Part shown: positions 22,530 to 30,496 of the stretch, one piece after another
How the letters are laid out: every line of letters starts with the position of its first letter
Position numbering within the stretch: position 1 is the first letter of the stretch
NCBI GenBank assembly: GCA_963821345.1
Contig: CAWGDM010000003.1
Coordinates: 443,196 to 507,195 of the forward strand
Origin: WHSW01 sp963821345
Lineage (GTDB): Bacteria; Actinomycetota; Thermoleophilia; Solirubrobacterales; 70-9
Length of the DNA stretch: 64,000 bases
Direction of reading: 5' to 3'
Notes under the pieces: generated by a model
What the model was told of the DNA's origin: nothing
What the model saw: the letters and a program-made list of their open reading frames with translations, nothing else
Databases searched by the model: none
Position numbers and translations under genes: made by a program

Positions 22530-24479
22530 TCAGGCCGCGGTCGCCTCGACCCAGCTGCCGTAGAGCTCCGCGTAGCGGCCGCCCGCGGTGATCAGCTCGT
22601 CGTGGCTGCCTGACTCGACGATCCGGCCGTGCTCGAGGACCACGATCCGGCCGGCGCGGCGGATCGTCGACAGCCGGTGGGCGATCACGATCGCGGTCCG
22701 ATTGGCGAGCAGCCGCTCGAGCCCGTGCTCGATCACCCGCTCGGTGCGAACGTCGATGTTCGAGGTCGCCTCGTCGAGGATCAGGATCCGTGGCTCGGCC
22801 AGCAGCGCCCGCGCGAAGGCGACCAGCTGGCGCTGGCCGGCCGACAGGTGCGCGCCGCGCTCGCCGACGGCGGTCTCGAACCCGTCCGCCAGCCGCTCGA
22901 TGAACTCGAGCGCGCCGACGGCGCGGGCGGCGGCGCGGATGTCGTCGTCGGACGCGTCGGGGCGCCCGAAGGCGATGTTGTCGCGCACCGAGCCCGAGAA
23001 CATGAAGCTCTCCTGCGGCACGATCCCGAGCTGGCCCCGCAGGCTGGAAGATCGAAGCTCGCGCAGGTCGTGGCCGTCGACCGCCACGCGCCCGCGCTGC
23101 GGGTCGTAGAAGCGCGCGACCAGCTTCGCCAGCGTCGACTTGCCGGCGCCCGTCTCGCCGACCAGGGCGACGGTCTGGCCGGCCGGCACGTGGAGGTCGA
23201 TGCCCTCGAGGGCCCAGATCGACTCGTCGTCCATCTCCTCGGCGCTCGCGTCGCCGCCGCCGGCATAGGAGAACCAGACGCCGTCGAGCTCGATCTCGCC
23301 GCGCAACGTCCCCGGGTCGAGCGCCTCGGGCGCGTCGACCATGTCGGGCTCGGTGTCGAGCAGGTCGAAGATCTTGTCGAGCGCCGCCATCCCCTGCTGG
23401 TAGGTCGTGTACAGCTGCGAGATCTGCTGGATCGGGTCGAAGAACTGCGACAGGTAGCCGATGAACGCGACCACGACGCCGATCGCGATCTGGCCGTCGA
23501 TCGCCTGATAGCCGCCGTAGAGGACGATCGCCGCCGTCCCGATCGCCGACAGCAGCTCGACCGCGGGGAAGTAGGAGGCGTTCAGGTAGACCGTCCGCAG
23601 GTTGACCTGGCGGTTGGCCTCGTTGAGCTCGGTCATCCGGCTGACGTGGCGGTCCTCGCGCCCGAACGTCCGCACCACCCTGATCCCCGAGAGGGTCTCC
23701 TGCAGGTAGGCGGTGATGTCGGCGATCTTCTCGCGCGTCATCCGGTAGGCGCCCGCCGATGTGATCCGGAAGATCAGGCTGGCGATCAGCAGGAGCGGGA
23801 AGGTGATGAACGTGACCAGCGCCAGCTGGACGTCCAGCGCCAGCAGAATCGCAACCACCCCGACCAGGGTCAGGGTGCTCGAGAACAGGGTGATGACGCC
23901 GTCGGTGACCAGGGTGTCGAGCGCCTGCACGTCGTTGGTCATCCGCGAGATCAGCACCCCCGGCTTGCGTCTGGTGAAGAACCCGATCGACATCTTCTGG
24001 ACGTGCACGTAGATCCGTTCGCGCAGATCCTGCAGCGCTCGCTGGCCGACCCAGCCGACCAGGTACGTCTGCGCGTACGAGGCGGCCCAGTAGAGCGCCA
24101 CCGAGGCGATGAAGACACCCACGATCACGGTCAGCACGGACTCGTCGCCCGCCTGGATGCCGTCGTCGATCGCCCGCCCGGCCAGATACGGCGGCGCCAA
24201 AGCGGCCGCGGTCGCGACCAGCAGCGCCAGGGTCATCAGGATCACCTGCAGCCGGTAGGGGCGCAGCAGCGAGACCAGCCAGCGCACCTTGCGCGCCCGC
24301 TCGTCCTCGCCGCGAAGCAGGCGCCAGATGTCGCGCAGCATCAACACGGTGCCCGCCAGGCGTCCCGGCTGGTTGGCCTGGTCCTCGGTCTCGGCGGCGA
24401 GGTCGGAGTTCTCGGTCTCGGGATCGGTCTCGGTGACCGAGTCGGTCCCTCGTTCGTCGTCCGCGGCTCTCCGGGTCAT
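22530..24479 (-). CDS. ABC exporter half-transporter (second of a pair)
   Basis: This is a protein of 649 residues. An acidic N-terminal extension of about 55 residues precedes a six-helix ABC transmembrane domain (about 75-370). The nucleotide-binding domain has Walker A GETGAGKS, the signature LSAGQRQLVAFARALL, Walker B ILILDEATS and the switch AHRLST. The signature is degenerate (LSAGQ for LSGGQ) while Walker B keeps the catalytic Glu. The ATG at 24479 overlaps the stop of the upstream half-transporter by 4 bases. The pair probably forms a heterodimeric exporter of lipids, drugs or peptides. Its stop is 4 bases from the convergent gene. Confidence 0.92.
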   Translation of the reverse strand: MTRRAADDERGTDSVTETDPETENSDLAAETEDQANQPGRLAGTVLMLRDIWRLLRGEDERARKVRWLVSLLRPYRLQVILMTLALLVATAAALAPPYLAGRAIDDGIQAGDESVLTVIVGVFIASVALYWAASYAQTYLVGWVGQRALQDLRERIYVHVQKMSIGFFTRRKPGVLISRMTNDVQALDTLVTDGVITLFSSTLTLVGVVAILLALDVQLALVTFITFPLLLIASLIFRITSAGAYRMTREKIADITAYLQETLSGIRVVRTFGREDRHVSRMTELNEANRQVNLRTVYLNASYFPAVELLSAIGTAAIVLYGGYQAIDGQIAIGVVVAFIGYLSQFFDPIQQISQLYTTYQQGMAALDKIFDLLDTEPDMVDAPEALDPGTLRGEIELDGVWFSYAGGGDASAEEMDDESIWALEGIDLHVPAGQTVALVGETGAGKSTLAKLVARFYDPQRGRVAVDGHDLRELRSSSLRGQLGIVPQESFMFSGSVRDNIAFGRPDASDDDIRAAARAVGALEFIERLADGFETAVGERGAHLSAGQRQLVAFARALLAEPRILILDEATSNIDVRTERVIEHGLERLLANRTAIVIAHRLSTIRRAGRIVVLEHGRIVESGSHDELITAGGRYAELYGSWVEATAA

Positions 24480-26245
24480 AGGCGCGCCAGTTCCTCGCGC
24501 TGTTCGAGGTCGCGCTGCAGGAAGAGCACGTCCTCGCATCCGAACTCGGCGATCTCGGCGTACAGAGGGCACCGCTCGAGCAGCTCCTCGTGGCTGCCGC
24601 GGTCGACGATCCGCCCGGCCTCCATGACCACGATCTCGTCGGCGAGCGAGATCGTCGACAGCCGGTGCGCGACGACGAAGGTCGTCCGCCCCGCCATCGC
24701 CTCGCGCAGGCCCTCCTTGATCAGCTCCTCGGTGGTCGCGTCGACCGACGAGGTCGCGTCGTCGAGGATCAGGATCCGGGGCTCGACGATCAGCGCCCGC
24801 GCGATCGCAAGCCGCTGGCGCTGGCCGCCGGAGAGCGTCAGCCCGCGCTCGCCCACCATGGTCTCATAGCGGTCCGGCAGGGATTCAATGAACCCGTGCG
24901 CCTGCGCCCTCCGCGCGGCGAGCTCGATCTGCTCGGGGGTCGCGTCGGGGCGCGCGTAGGCGATGTTCTCGGCGACCGTGGCCGAGAACAGGAACGGGTC
25001 GTCGGCGACGAAGGCGATCTGGCGGCGCAGCGACGAGACGTCGACCGTGCGCAGGTCGGCTCCGTCGACCCGCACGGCGCCATCGGTCGGGTCGTAGAGG
25101 CGCGCGATCAGCGCCACCAGGCTGGTCTTGCCCGATCCGGTCGGCCCGACCAGGGCGATCGTGCGGCCGGCCTCGACCTCGAGGTCGATCCCCTCCAGCG
25201 ACGGAGCCGCGCCGTCGTAGCGCAACCCGACCCCGTCGAACTCCACCGCGCCCGGCCCCGGCGGCAGCGGCGGCGCCTCGGGCGGGCTGACGATGCGCGG
25301 TTCGCGGTCGAGGATCTCGAACAGGCGGTTACCCGACGCGACCGCGCGCTGCGACATCCCGAGCGCCATCCCGAGCATCCGCATCGGGCCCATCAGCATG
25401 ATCAGGTAGGTGTAGAAGGCGGTGAACGCGCCGAGCGACATGTCGCCCTCGATCACCTCGCGGCCACCGACCCAGAGCACCACCGCGAGCCCGAGGCTGG
25501 GGAGGAAGCCGAGCATCGGCGAGTAGAAGGCCCGCAGCCGGGTCGAGTAGACGTTCTGGTCGAAGACCCGGGTCACCTGGCGGCGGAAGCGCGTCAGCAT
25601 GTGCTCCTCGCGGGCAAATGCCTTCACGATCCGGATCCCCGAGACGCTCTCCTCGGCCTCGGCGGTCAGCTCGGCGATCCGCTGCTGGATCTCCTGCACC
25701 GCCGGGCGCGAGAGGCGGCTGAAGCGGGCCGCGGCGTAGATCACGAACGGGACCGGGATCAGCGAGAGCGCCGCCAGCGGCGGGTTGAGCGCGAACATGA
25801 CGATGCTGGCGAGGACGATCGTCAACGCGCTCTGGGTGATGAAGATCAGCCCGTAGCCGAGGAAGAAGCGGATCGCCGACAGGTCGACGGTCGCGCGCGA
25901 CATCAGCTGGCCCGTCTGCTGGCCGTCGAAGAAGCCGAGCTCGAGCTCCTGAAGGTGCTGGTAGACGCCCTCGCGGAGGTCGAACTCGACCGCGAGCGAG
26001 ACCTTGCCGGCGATCAGCCGCCGGACCACGGTCAGCCCGAGCCGCAGGACCCCGGCGCCGACGAGCGCCAGCGCCAGGGGCAGCAGGGCGTCGCGGTCGT
26101 GGTCGTTGATCGCGTTAACCGCGGCGCCGATCACCAGCGGGATCGCGATCGTCATCACCATCGCCCCCCAGGCGAAGACCAGCGACCAGATCACGGTGCG
26201 GCGATAGGGGCGCAGAAAGCCGAGCAATCGCCGAAAGGTGGGCAT
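24476..26245 (-). CDS. ABC exporter half-transporter (first of a pair)
   Basis: The 589-residue protein has six membrane helices in about residues 1-320 and a nucleotide-binding domain with Walker A GPTGSGKT, signature LSGGQRQRLAIARAL and Walker B ILILDDATS. The residue after the Walker B Asp is Asp where the catalytic Glu is expected. The partner gene has Glu but a degenerate signature (LSAGQ). Together they would form one canonical and one degenerate ATP site, the usual design of heterodimeric exporters. I chose ATG 26245, which follows a good -10 (TATAGT) at leaderless distance. The Cys-rich C-terminal tail (FGCEDVLFLQRDLEQ) is unusual. Confidence 0.92.
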   Translation of the reverse strand: MPTFRRLLGFLRPYRRTVIWSLVFAWGAMVMTIAIPLVIGAAVNAINDHDRDALLPLALALVGAGVLRLGLTVVRRLIAGKVSLAVEFDLREGVYQHLQELELGFFDGQQTGQLMSRATVDLSAIRFFLGYGLIFITQSALTIVLASIVMFALNPPLAALSLIPVPFVIYAAARFSRLSRPAVQEIQQRIAELTAEAEESVSGIRIVKAFAREEHMLTRFRRQVTRVFDQNVYSTRLRAFYSPMLGFLPSLGLAVVLWVGGREVIEGDMSLGAFTAFYTYLIMLMGPMRMLGMALGMSQRAVASGNRLFEILDREPRIVSPPEAPPLPPGPGAVEFDGVGLRYDGAAPSLEGIDLEVEAGRTIALVGPTGSGKTSLVALIARLYDPTDGAVRVDGADLRTVDVSSLRRQIAFVADDPFLFSATVAENIAYARPDATPEQIELAARRAQAHGFIESLPDRYETMVGERGLTLSGGQRQRLAIARALIVEPRILILDDATSSVDATTEELIKEGLREAMAGRTTFVVAHRLSTISLADEIVVMEAGRIVDRGSHEELLERCPLYAEIAEFGCEDVLFLQRDLEQREELARL

Positions 26246-26293
26246 CCCGATCACTATACAAAGTGAAGTAACGGGTGGCGCCATACTGACTCG
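26246..26293. promoter_or_regulatory. Divergent leaderless promoters of the ABC pair and the small Cys protein
   Basis: On the minus strand TATAGT (complement of 26253-26258) lies 7 bases before the ABC ATG. On the plus strand CATACT (26282-26287) lies 6 bases before ATG 26294. Neither start has a convincing Shine-Dalgarno sequence. Confidence 0.5.
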
Positions 26294-26479
26294 ATGGCGT
26301 CACCGCCGGCAGGACTGTGCGATTCGTGCGTGCACCAGCGCGTGGTCCGCAACACCCGGGGCTCCAGCTTCTCGCTCTGCGAGCGGTCTCGCGCCGACCC
26401 GACATATCCGCGCTACCCGCGGCTTCCGGTCAGCGAGTGCCGCGGCTGGGAGCGGCGCGCCGGGCGGGCGCCGCGATGA
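26294..26479 (+). CDS. Small Cys-containing protein of actinobacterial type
   Basis: The 61-residue protein begins MASPPAGLCDSCVHQRVV. It contains CDSC and later Cys residues in SLCERS and SECRGWE, a spacing that could bind a metal ion. I believe similar short proteins (CDSCxHQR, then FSLCERS and PRYPRLPV) recur in actinobacteria, but this rests on memory rather than a search. It is preceded by a -10 at leaderless distance and its stop overlaps the ATG of the Kelch gene, so the pair is co-translated. Function unknown. Confidence 0.65.
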   Translation: MASPPAGLCDSCVHQRVVRNTRGSSFSLCERSRADPTYPRYPRLPVSECRGWERRAGRAPR

Positions 26480-27471
26480 CTTCGCTCGGTGCCCGGATCG
26501 CGCTGGCCGCCGCGGTCGCGCTTGCCGCCGCCTCGGCGGTCGTCTACGCGGCGAGCCGCGACCAGGGCGCCGGGCAGTCGCGACAGAGCCAGGGCTCCTG
26601 GGCGGCGCTGTCGCCGAGCCCGCTGCAGCGGACCGAGGTCGGCGCCGCCCGGGTCGGCGATCGGATCTACGTCGTCGGCGGCTACATCTCGACCGGCGGC
26701 ACCACCTCGCGCATGGTCCGCTACGACATCTCGTCCGATCGCTGGGCGGAGGTGGCGCCGATGCCGATCGGCGTCAACCACCCGGGGATCACCGCGCTCG
26801 ACGGCTTCATCTATGTGCTCGGCGGCAACCTCGGCAGCGACCAGAAGTCGAGCCGGCTGTACCGCTACGACCCGGCCGGCGACCGCTGGAAGCGCCTGCC
26901 CGACGCGCCGACGGCCCGCGCGGCGCTCGCCCTTGGCGGGATCGGCCATCGCCTCTACGCCGCCGGTGGCTACACGGCCAGCGACGACACGCTGCAACGG
27001 CTGGAGATCTACGACCTGCGCCGACACCGGTGGACCGCCGGGCCGAAGATGCCGACCGGGCGCAACCACGTCGGCGCCGCGGTCTACCGGGGCGACCTGG
27101 TGGTCACCGGCGGCCGTCCGGGCCCGGTCCACGGCGGGATGACGACGGTCGAGCGCTACGACCCCGACCGCCGCCGCTGGAGCTCGATGGCCGACCTGGA
27201 GACGGCGCGCAGCGGGCATGCGACCGTCAACGCGGGCGGGCGCCTGGTCGCCTTCGGCGGCGAGGAGCTGGGCGGCGGGACGACGATCGAGCAGGTCGAG
27301 CTGTACGACCCAAGCGCCAATCGCTGGGTGCCGCTGCCGCAGATGATCACCCCGCGCCACGGGGTCGGCGGGGCCGGCAAGGGGGATCGGGTCTACGCGC
27401 TCGAGGGCGGCCCGCAGCCGGGGCTCGCCTTCTCCTCTGCGCTCGAGTACCTCGACCTGCCCGCGGACTGA
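26476..27471 (+). CDS. Secreted or anchored Kelch-repeat beta-propeller protein
   Basis: The 331-residue protein has an N-terminal hydrophobic signal/anchor (RIALAAAVALAAASAVVYAA). Six Kelch units follow, each with a GG pair and a downstream Tyr/Trp (IYVVGGY-RYDISSDRW, IYVLGGN-RYDPAGDRW, LYAAGGY-IYDLRRHRW, LVVTGGR-RYDPDRRRW, LVAFGGE-LYDPSANRW, and a final degenerate unit). Kelch propellers bind proteins or sugars outside the cell. No catalytic residues are recognised. It starts inside the stop of the small Cys protein. Confidence 0.88.
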   Translation: MTSLGARIALAAAVALAAASAVVYAASRDQGAGQSRQSQGSWAALSPSPLQRTEVGAARVGDRIYVVGGYISTGGTTSRMVRYDISSDRWAEVAPMPIGVNHPGITALDGFIYVLGGNLGSDQKSSRLYRYDPAGDRWKRLPDAPTARAALALGGIGHRLYAAGGYTASDDTLQRLEIYDLRRHRWTAGPKMPTGRNHVGAAVYRGDLVVTGGRPGPVHGGMTTVERYDPDRRRWSSMADLETARSGHATVNAGGRLVAFGGEELGGGTTIEQVELYDPSANRWVPLPQMITPRHGVGGAGKGDRVYALEGGPQPGLAFSSALEYLDLPAD

Positions 27472-27481
27472 GCCGGTGGGC

Positions 27482-28090
27482 TCAGCAGTTCGGCAGGCTG
27501 CGGGCCGGCCCCTCGCAGGCGAAGCCGCCCTCGGCCGACTTCGGCGACGCGTACCACTGCTCGACGAACGGGCGGATCACCGAGGTGTCGACCTCGTCGC
27601 ACTTCTGCATCGCGCCCCAGGCGCTGAGCGCGAACGGCACGTCGAGGTCGGGGTTCTCGACCACCGCGAGCTGGTAGTAGCCGTCCTGAAAGACCTCGTT
27701 GAACGCCTCCTCGACCTGCTTTTGATCCGTAGCCGAGAGGTCGTTGGTCCAGCCGATCACCGCGCCGTGCTCGAGCAGGTGGACCGCCTCGCCGAGCCGC
27801 GGCGGGTCGGTGTAGAAGCGGCCGGCCTCGAGCGGGGTCGGGTTGTGGTCGCCGCCGGTCGGTGGGTTGGTCGGGTAATCGGCGGCCGAGAGGTCGTCAT
27901 CGGTGTGCTGGCCCGAGAGCTCGACGTCGACCTCCTCGATCTCGCCGCAGTCGCCCGCGGCCGCGGCCGCGGGCGTGGTGGTCTGCGACACCGATGACGA
28001 CGAGGCCGAGGTGTCGCCGCCGCCGCAGGCGGCGAGCATCAGCGCGCCGGCGACGAACACGATCGAGCCGATGGTGGCAAGCGGGTTCAT
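27482..28090 (-). CDS. DUF3105 lipoprotein
   Basis: The 202-residue protein has a lipobox (ALMLAACG) and a Ser/Thr/Ala-rich linker. The DUF3105 core follows, with HTDDDLSAADYPTNPPTGGDH and AVHLLEHGAVIGW; the His residues could bind a metal. The C-terminus contains ALSAWGAMQKCDEVD and ends in Cys. The family is extracytoplasmic and of unknown function. I start at ATG 28090. An upstream TTG at 28102 is in frame. It ends 10 bases from the Kelch gene stop, convergent. Confidence 0.8.
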   Translation of the reverse strand: MNPLATIGSIVFVAGALMLAACGGGDTSASSSSVSQTTTPAAAAAGDCGEIEEVDVELSGQHTDDDLSAADYPTNPPTGGDHNPTPLEAGRFYTDPPRLGEAVHLLEHGAVIGWTNDLSATDQKQVEEAFNEVFQDGYYQLAVVENPDLDVPFALSAWGAMQKCDEVDTSVIRPFVEQWYASPKSAEGGFACEGPARSLPNC

Positions 28091-28111
28091 CGAGGGCGGC
28101 AAGCTACAGGC

Positions 28112-28969
28112 TCAGGCCGTGACCGGCGGCGGGGCGCTACGCAGGGCGCCGGCGCTGGCGATCACGACGAGCACGATCGCCAGGACCTCGCTCGCCGCCA
28201 GGTCCTGGCCCAGGCCGACGAAGCCAACCGTCGCCGCGACCGCCGGCTCGAGGCTCATCAGCACGCCGAAGGTGCCCTGGGGCACCCGCCGCAGCGCCTC
28301 GAGCTCGAGCGAGTAGGGGATCGCCGAGCTCAGCATCGCGACCCCGAACCCGGCCACCAGCACCGCCGGGTCGAGCAGCTCGTCGCCGCCGGCGATGATC
28401 CCGGGCGGCAGCAGCAGGACCGCGGCGACGATCATCGACAGCGCCAGGCCGCGACCGCCGGCGAAGGCGCGGCCGATCCGGGTCGCGAGCACGATGTAGG
28501 CGGCCCAAAAGCCGCCGGCGAGCAGCGCCAGGCCGACGCCGAGCAGGTCGAGCCCGTCGCCGAGGCCGGGCGCCAGGAGCACGATCCCGACCGCGGCCAG
28601 CAGCGCCCAGACCAGGTCGCCACGCCGCCGGGTCGACGCGAAGGCGACCCCGAGCGGGCCGACGAACTCGAGCGTCACCGCGATCCCCAGGGGGATCCGG
28701 TCCAGCGAGGCGTAGAAGGCCGTGTTCATACCGGCGAACACGATCCCGAACAGGATCAGGTCGCGGGCGTGGGCGCCTCGCAATTCCGCCAGCGCCGGCC
28801 GCCAGATCGCCGCCAGGACCAGCGCCGCGAAGGCCAGTCGCAGCATCACCGCCCCGACCGGGCCGACCTCGTCGAAGAGTTCGGTCGCCACCGCCGCTCC
28901 GATCTGCACGGAGACGATCCCGCCGAGGACCAGCGAGATCGATGTCGTGCGTCCGCCGGCGCCGCTCAC
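28112..28969 (-). CDS. EamA/DMT-family permease
   Basis: The 285-residue protein has ten hydrophobic helices arranged as two EamA repeats. The second repeat has the typical EPAVAATVGFVGLGQDLAASE before the last helix. The family moves amino acids, nucleobases or other metabolites across the cytoplasmic membrane. RhtA/YdcZ-like specificity cannot be told. Start GTG 28969 is supported by TACCGT 7 bases upstream; longer readings add a non-hydrophobic Arg/Pro-rich extension. It is divergent from the CAP-domain gene over an overlapping promoter. Confidence 0.85.
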   Translation of the reverse strand: MSGAGGRTTSISLVLGGIVSVQIGAAVATELFDEVGPVGAVMLRLAFAALVLAAIWRPALAELRGAHARDLILFGIVFAGMNTAFYASLDRIPLGIAVTLEFVGPLGVAFASTRRRGDLVWALLAAVGIVLLAPGLGDGLDLLGVGLALLAGGFWAAYIVLATRIGRAFAGGRGLALSMIVAAVLLLPPGIIAGGDELLDPAVLVAGFGVAMLSSAIPYSLELEALRRVPQGTFGVLMSLEPAVAATVGFVGLGQDLAASEVLAIVLVVIASAGALRSAPPPVTA

Positions 28970-28989
28970 GTTGGGTACGGTACGAGGCG
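28970..28989. promoter_or_regulatory. Divergent, nearly coincident -10 elements (permease and CAP-domain genes)
   Basis: On the plus strand TACGGT (28976-28981) lies 8 bases before GTG 28990. On the minus strand TACCGT (complement of 28977-28982) lies 7 bases before GTG 28969. The two hexamers overlap over five bases within a GTACGGTAC core. Confidence 0.45.
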
Positions 28990-29772
28990 GTGTCGCGCGT
29001 TGGCACAACGCTTCTGGCTGGGGTCGGCGCACTGCTGCTGTGGGGCCCGGTCGCGTCGGCAAGCGCCGACTACTGCGAGGGCGAGGACACGGCGATCACC
29101 GCCGATAGCGCGATCACCGCCGAGCCGGTCGAACTCTGTCTGGTCAACGTCCATCGATCGGCCAACGGGCTGGGCCCGCTGACCATGGACCCGGCGCTGC
29201 GCATCGCCGCTCGCACGCACAGCCGCTGGATGGACGACAACAACCGGCTCTGCCACACGCCGACGATCCCGGACCCCGGACCTTGCGACGGCACGCCCGA
29301 TAGCCGCGCCGCCGCCGCCGGCTACCCGTTCCCGACCGGCGAGAACATCGCCTGGACCAGCCTCCCGATGTACACACCGCGCGAGATGTTCGAGCTCTGG
29401 CACAACAGCCCCGGCCACAACATGAACATGCTGTATCCAGAGTACGAGACGGTCGGGATCGGCTTCATCGTCGGCCACCATGGCCTCGTCGGCACCCAGC
29501 ATTTCGGGCTCCAGAACAACGGCGCCACCGACACGGCCGTCGATCTGCTGCGCAGGGATCGGTGCCCGGCGGCGCAGTCGGCGGTGGCGGCCGATCAGGC
29601 CGCGGTCGACAAGGCGAAGCGCAAGCTGCACAAGGCGAAGGGCCGCCGGGCGCGCAAGCGCGCGAAGCGCAAGCTGAAGGCGGCGAAGGCCGCGCTCGCA
29701 TCCGCGCAGCGATCCGAGCAGGCGCAGTGCCACCTCGGCACTTACGCCGGCAGCTCGCTCAGCCCGCCGTGA
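28990..29772 (+). CDS. Secreted CAP/SCP-domain protein with Lys-rich tail
   Basis: The 260-residue protein has a signal peptide ending near ASA-SA. The CAP (SCP/PR-1) domain shows LCLVNVHRSANGLGPL, AARTHSRWMDDNN, GENIAW, ELWHNSPGHNMNML and VGIGFIVGHHGLVGTQHF. The His and Glu of the CAP cavity are present. The last about 80 residues form a highly basic helix (KAKRKLHKAKGRRARKRAKR) that could bind anionic cell-wall polymers. Bacterial CAP proteins are of unclear function (lipid binding or spore/wall roles). Its end overlaps the convergent cupredoxin gene by 14 bases. Confidence 0.87.
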   Translation: MSRVGTTLLAGVGALLLWGPVASASADYCEGEDTAITADSAITAEPVELCLVNVHRSANGLGPLTMDPALRIAARTHSRWMDDNNRLCHTPTIPDPGPCDGTPDSRAAAAGYPFPTGENIAWTSLPMYTPREMFELWHNSPGHNMNMLYPEYETVGIGFIVGHHGLVGTQHFGLQNNGATDTAVDLLRRDRCPAAQSAVAADQAAVDKAKRKLHKAKGRRARKRAKRKLKAAKAALASAQRSEQAQCHLGTYAGSSLSPP

Positions 29773-30496
29773 TTTTGAAGTTGAGCTTGCGCGGCTCGCT
29801 CACCAGCCCATTGCTGTCGGTGCCCCGCAACTCGGCGACGTAGCGGCCCGGCTGGGCGCGGAAGTGATCGCCGCGGCCGCCGAAGCGGACCTCGTTGAGG
29901 CCGATGTAGGCCTTCCACTTCGCCCAGCCGGCGAAGTGGCGCGTGCCGCCGGCGTCGATCTTGTAGTAGTCGGCGTCGATCTTGCCGCGGTCGTCGAAGG
30001 CGAACTGAAGCTGGCCGCCGCGGCCACGGATCGGGTTCTTCGTCAGCTGGATCTGGCGCATCCTCGGCGGCTGGAGGTCGACCTCGCTCTTCGGCACCGG
30101 ATCCTGCTCGGAGGCCGGATCGCCGGGCGTGTTGGAAACGGTGATCGTGCCCCGGACCGTGCTGTGCAGCTTGCAGACGAACGAGTAGGTGCCCGGGGCG
30201 GCGAAGTCGACCCGGTAGCTGTCGCCGATGTCGTGGTGGGGGAGGCTGATGCCCGTGTCGGAGTCGAGGCCGAGCGTGTTCGGCGAGTCGCCGGTGACCG
30301 AGTGCATCGTGTCGGGGCCGACCCAGTACCAGGTCACGTGCTCGCCGAGGTCGAGGTGGATGTCCTTGTCGGACCACTGGTAGTTGGAGATCGAGATCCG
30401 CCGGTTCGACGCCTCGGCCGCCGGGGCGAGCGCCACCGCGATCACGGTCAGCGACGCGACGACCGCGGCGAGCCGGATCAGTTGACGAGGTACCAA
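29759..30496 (-). CDS. Exported cupredoxin-domain protein (last gene of copper operon)
   Basis: This is a protein of 245 residues. The signal peptide is followed by a plastocyanin/azurin-like domain (about 25-135) with TMHSVTG and SFVCKLHSTVRGTITV. The His-Cys-His copper ligands are present, but the axial Met of the usual CxxHxxM pattern is Val. A second, unassigned domain (about 150-245) has Ig-like features and is Arg/Gly/Lys-rich (LTKNPIRGRGGQLQFAFDD). The start is TTG 30496 inside the end of the multicopper oxidase gene, with GAGGGG 8 bases upstream. It is probably an electron carrier or copper protein of the cell surface. Confidence 0.8.
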   Translation of the reverse strand: MVPRQLIRLAAVVASLTVIAVALAPAAEASNRRISISNYQWSDKDIHLDLGEHVTWYWVGPDTMHSVTGDSPNTLGLDSDTGISLPHHDIGDSYRVDFAAPGTYSFVCKLHSTVRGTITVSNTPGDPASEQDPVPKSEVDLQPPRMRQIQLTKNPIRGRGGQLQFAFDDRGKIDADYYKIDAGGTRHFAGWAKWKAYIGLNEVRFGGRGDHFRAQPGRYVAELRGTDSNGLVSEPRKLNFKITAG

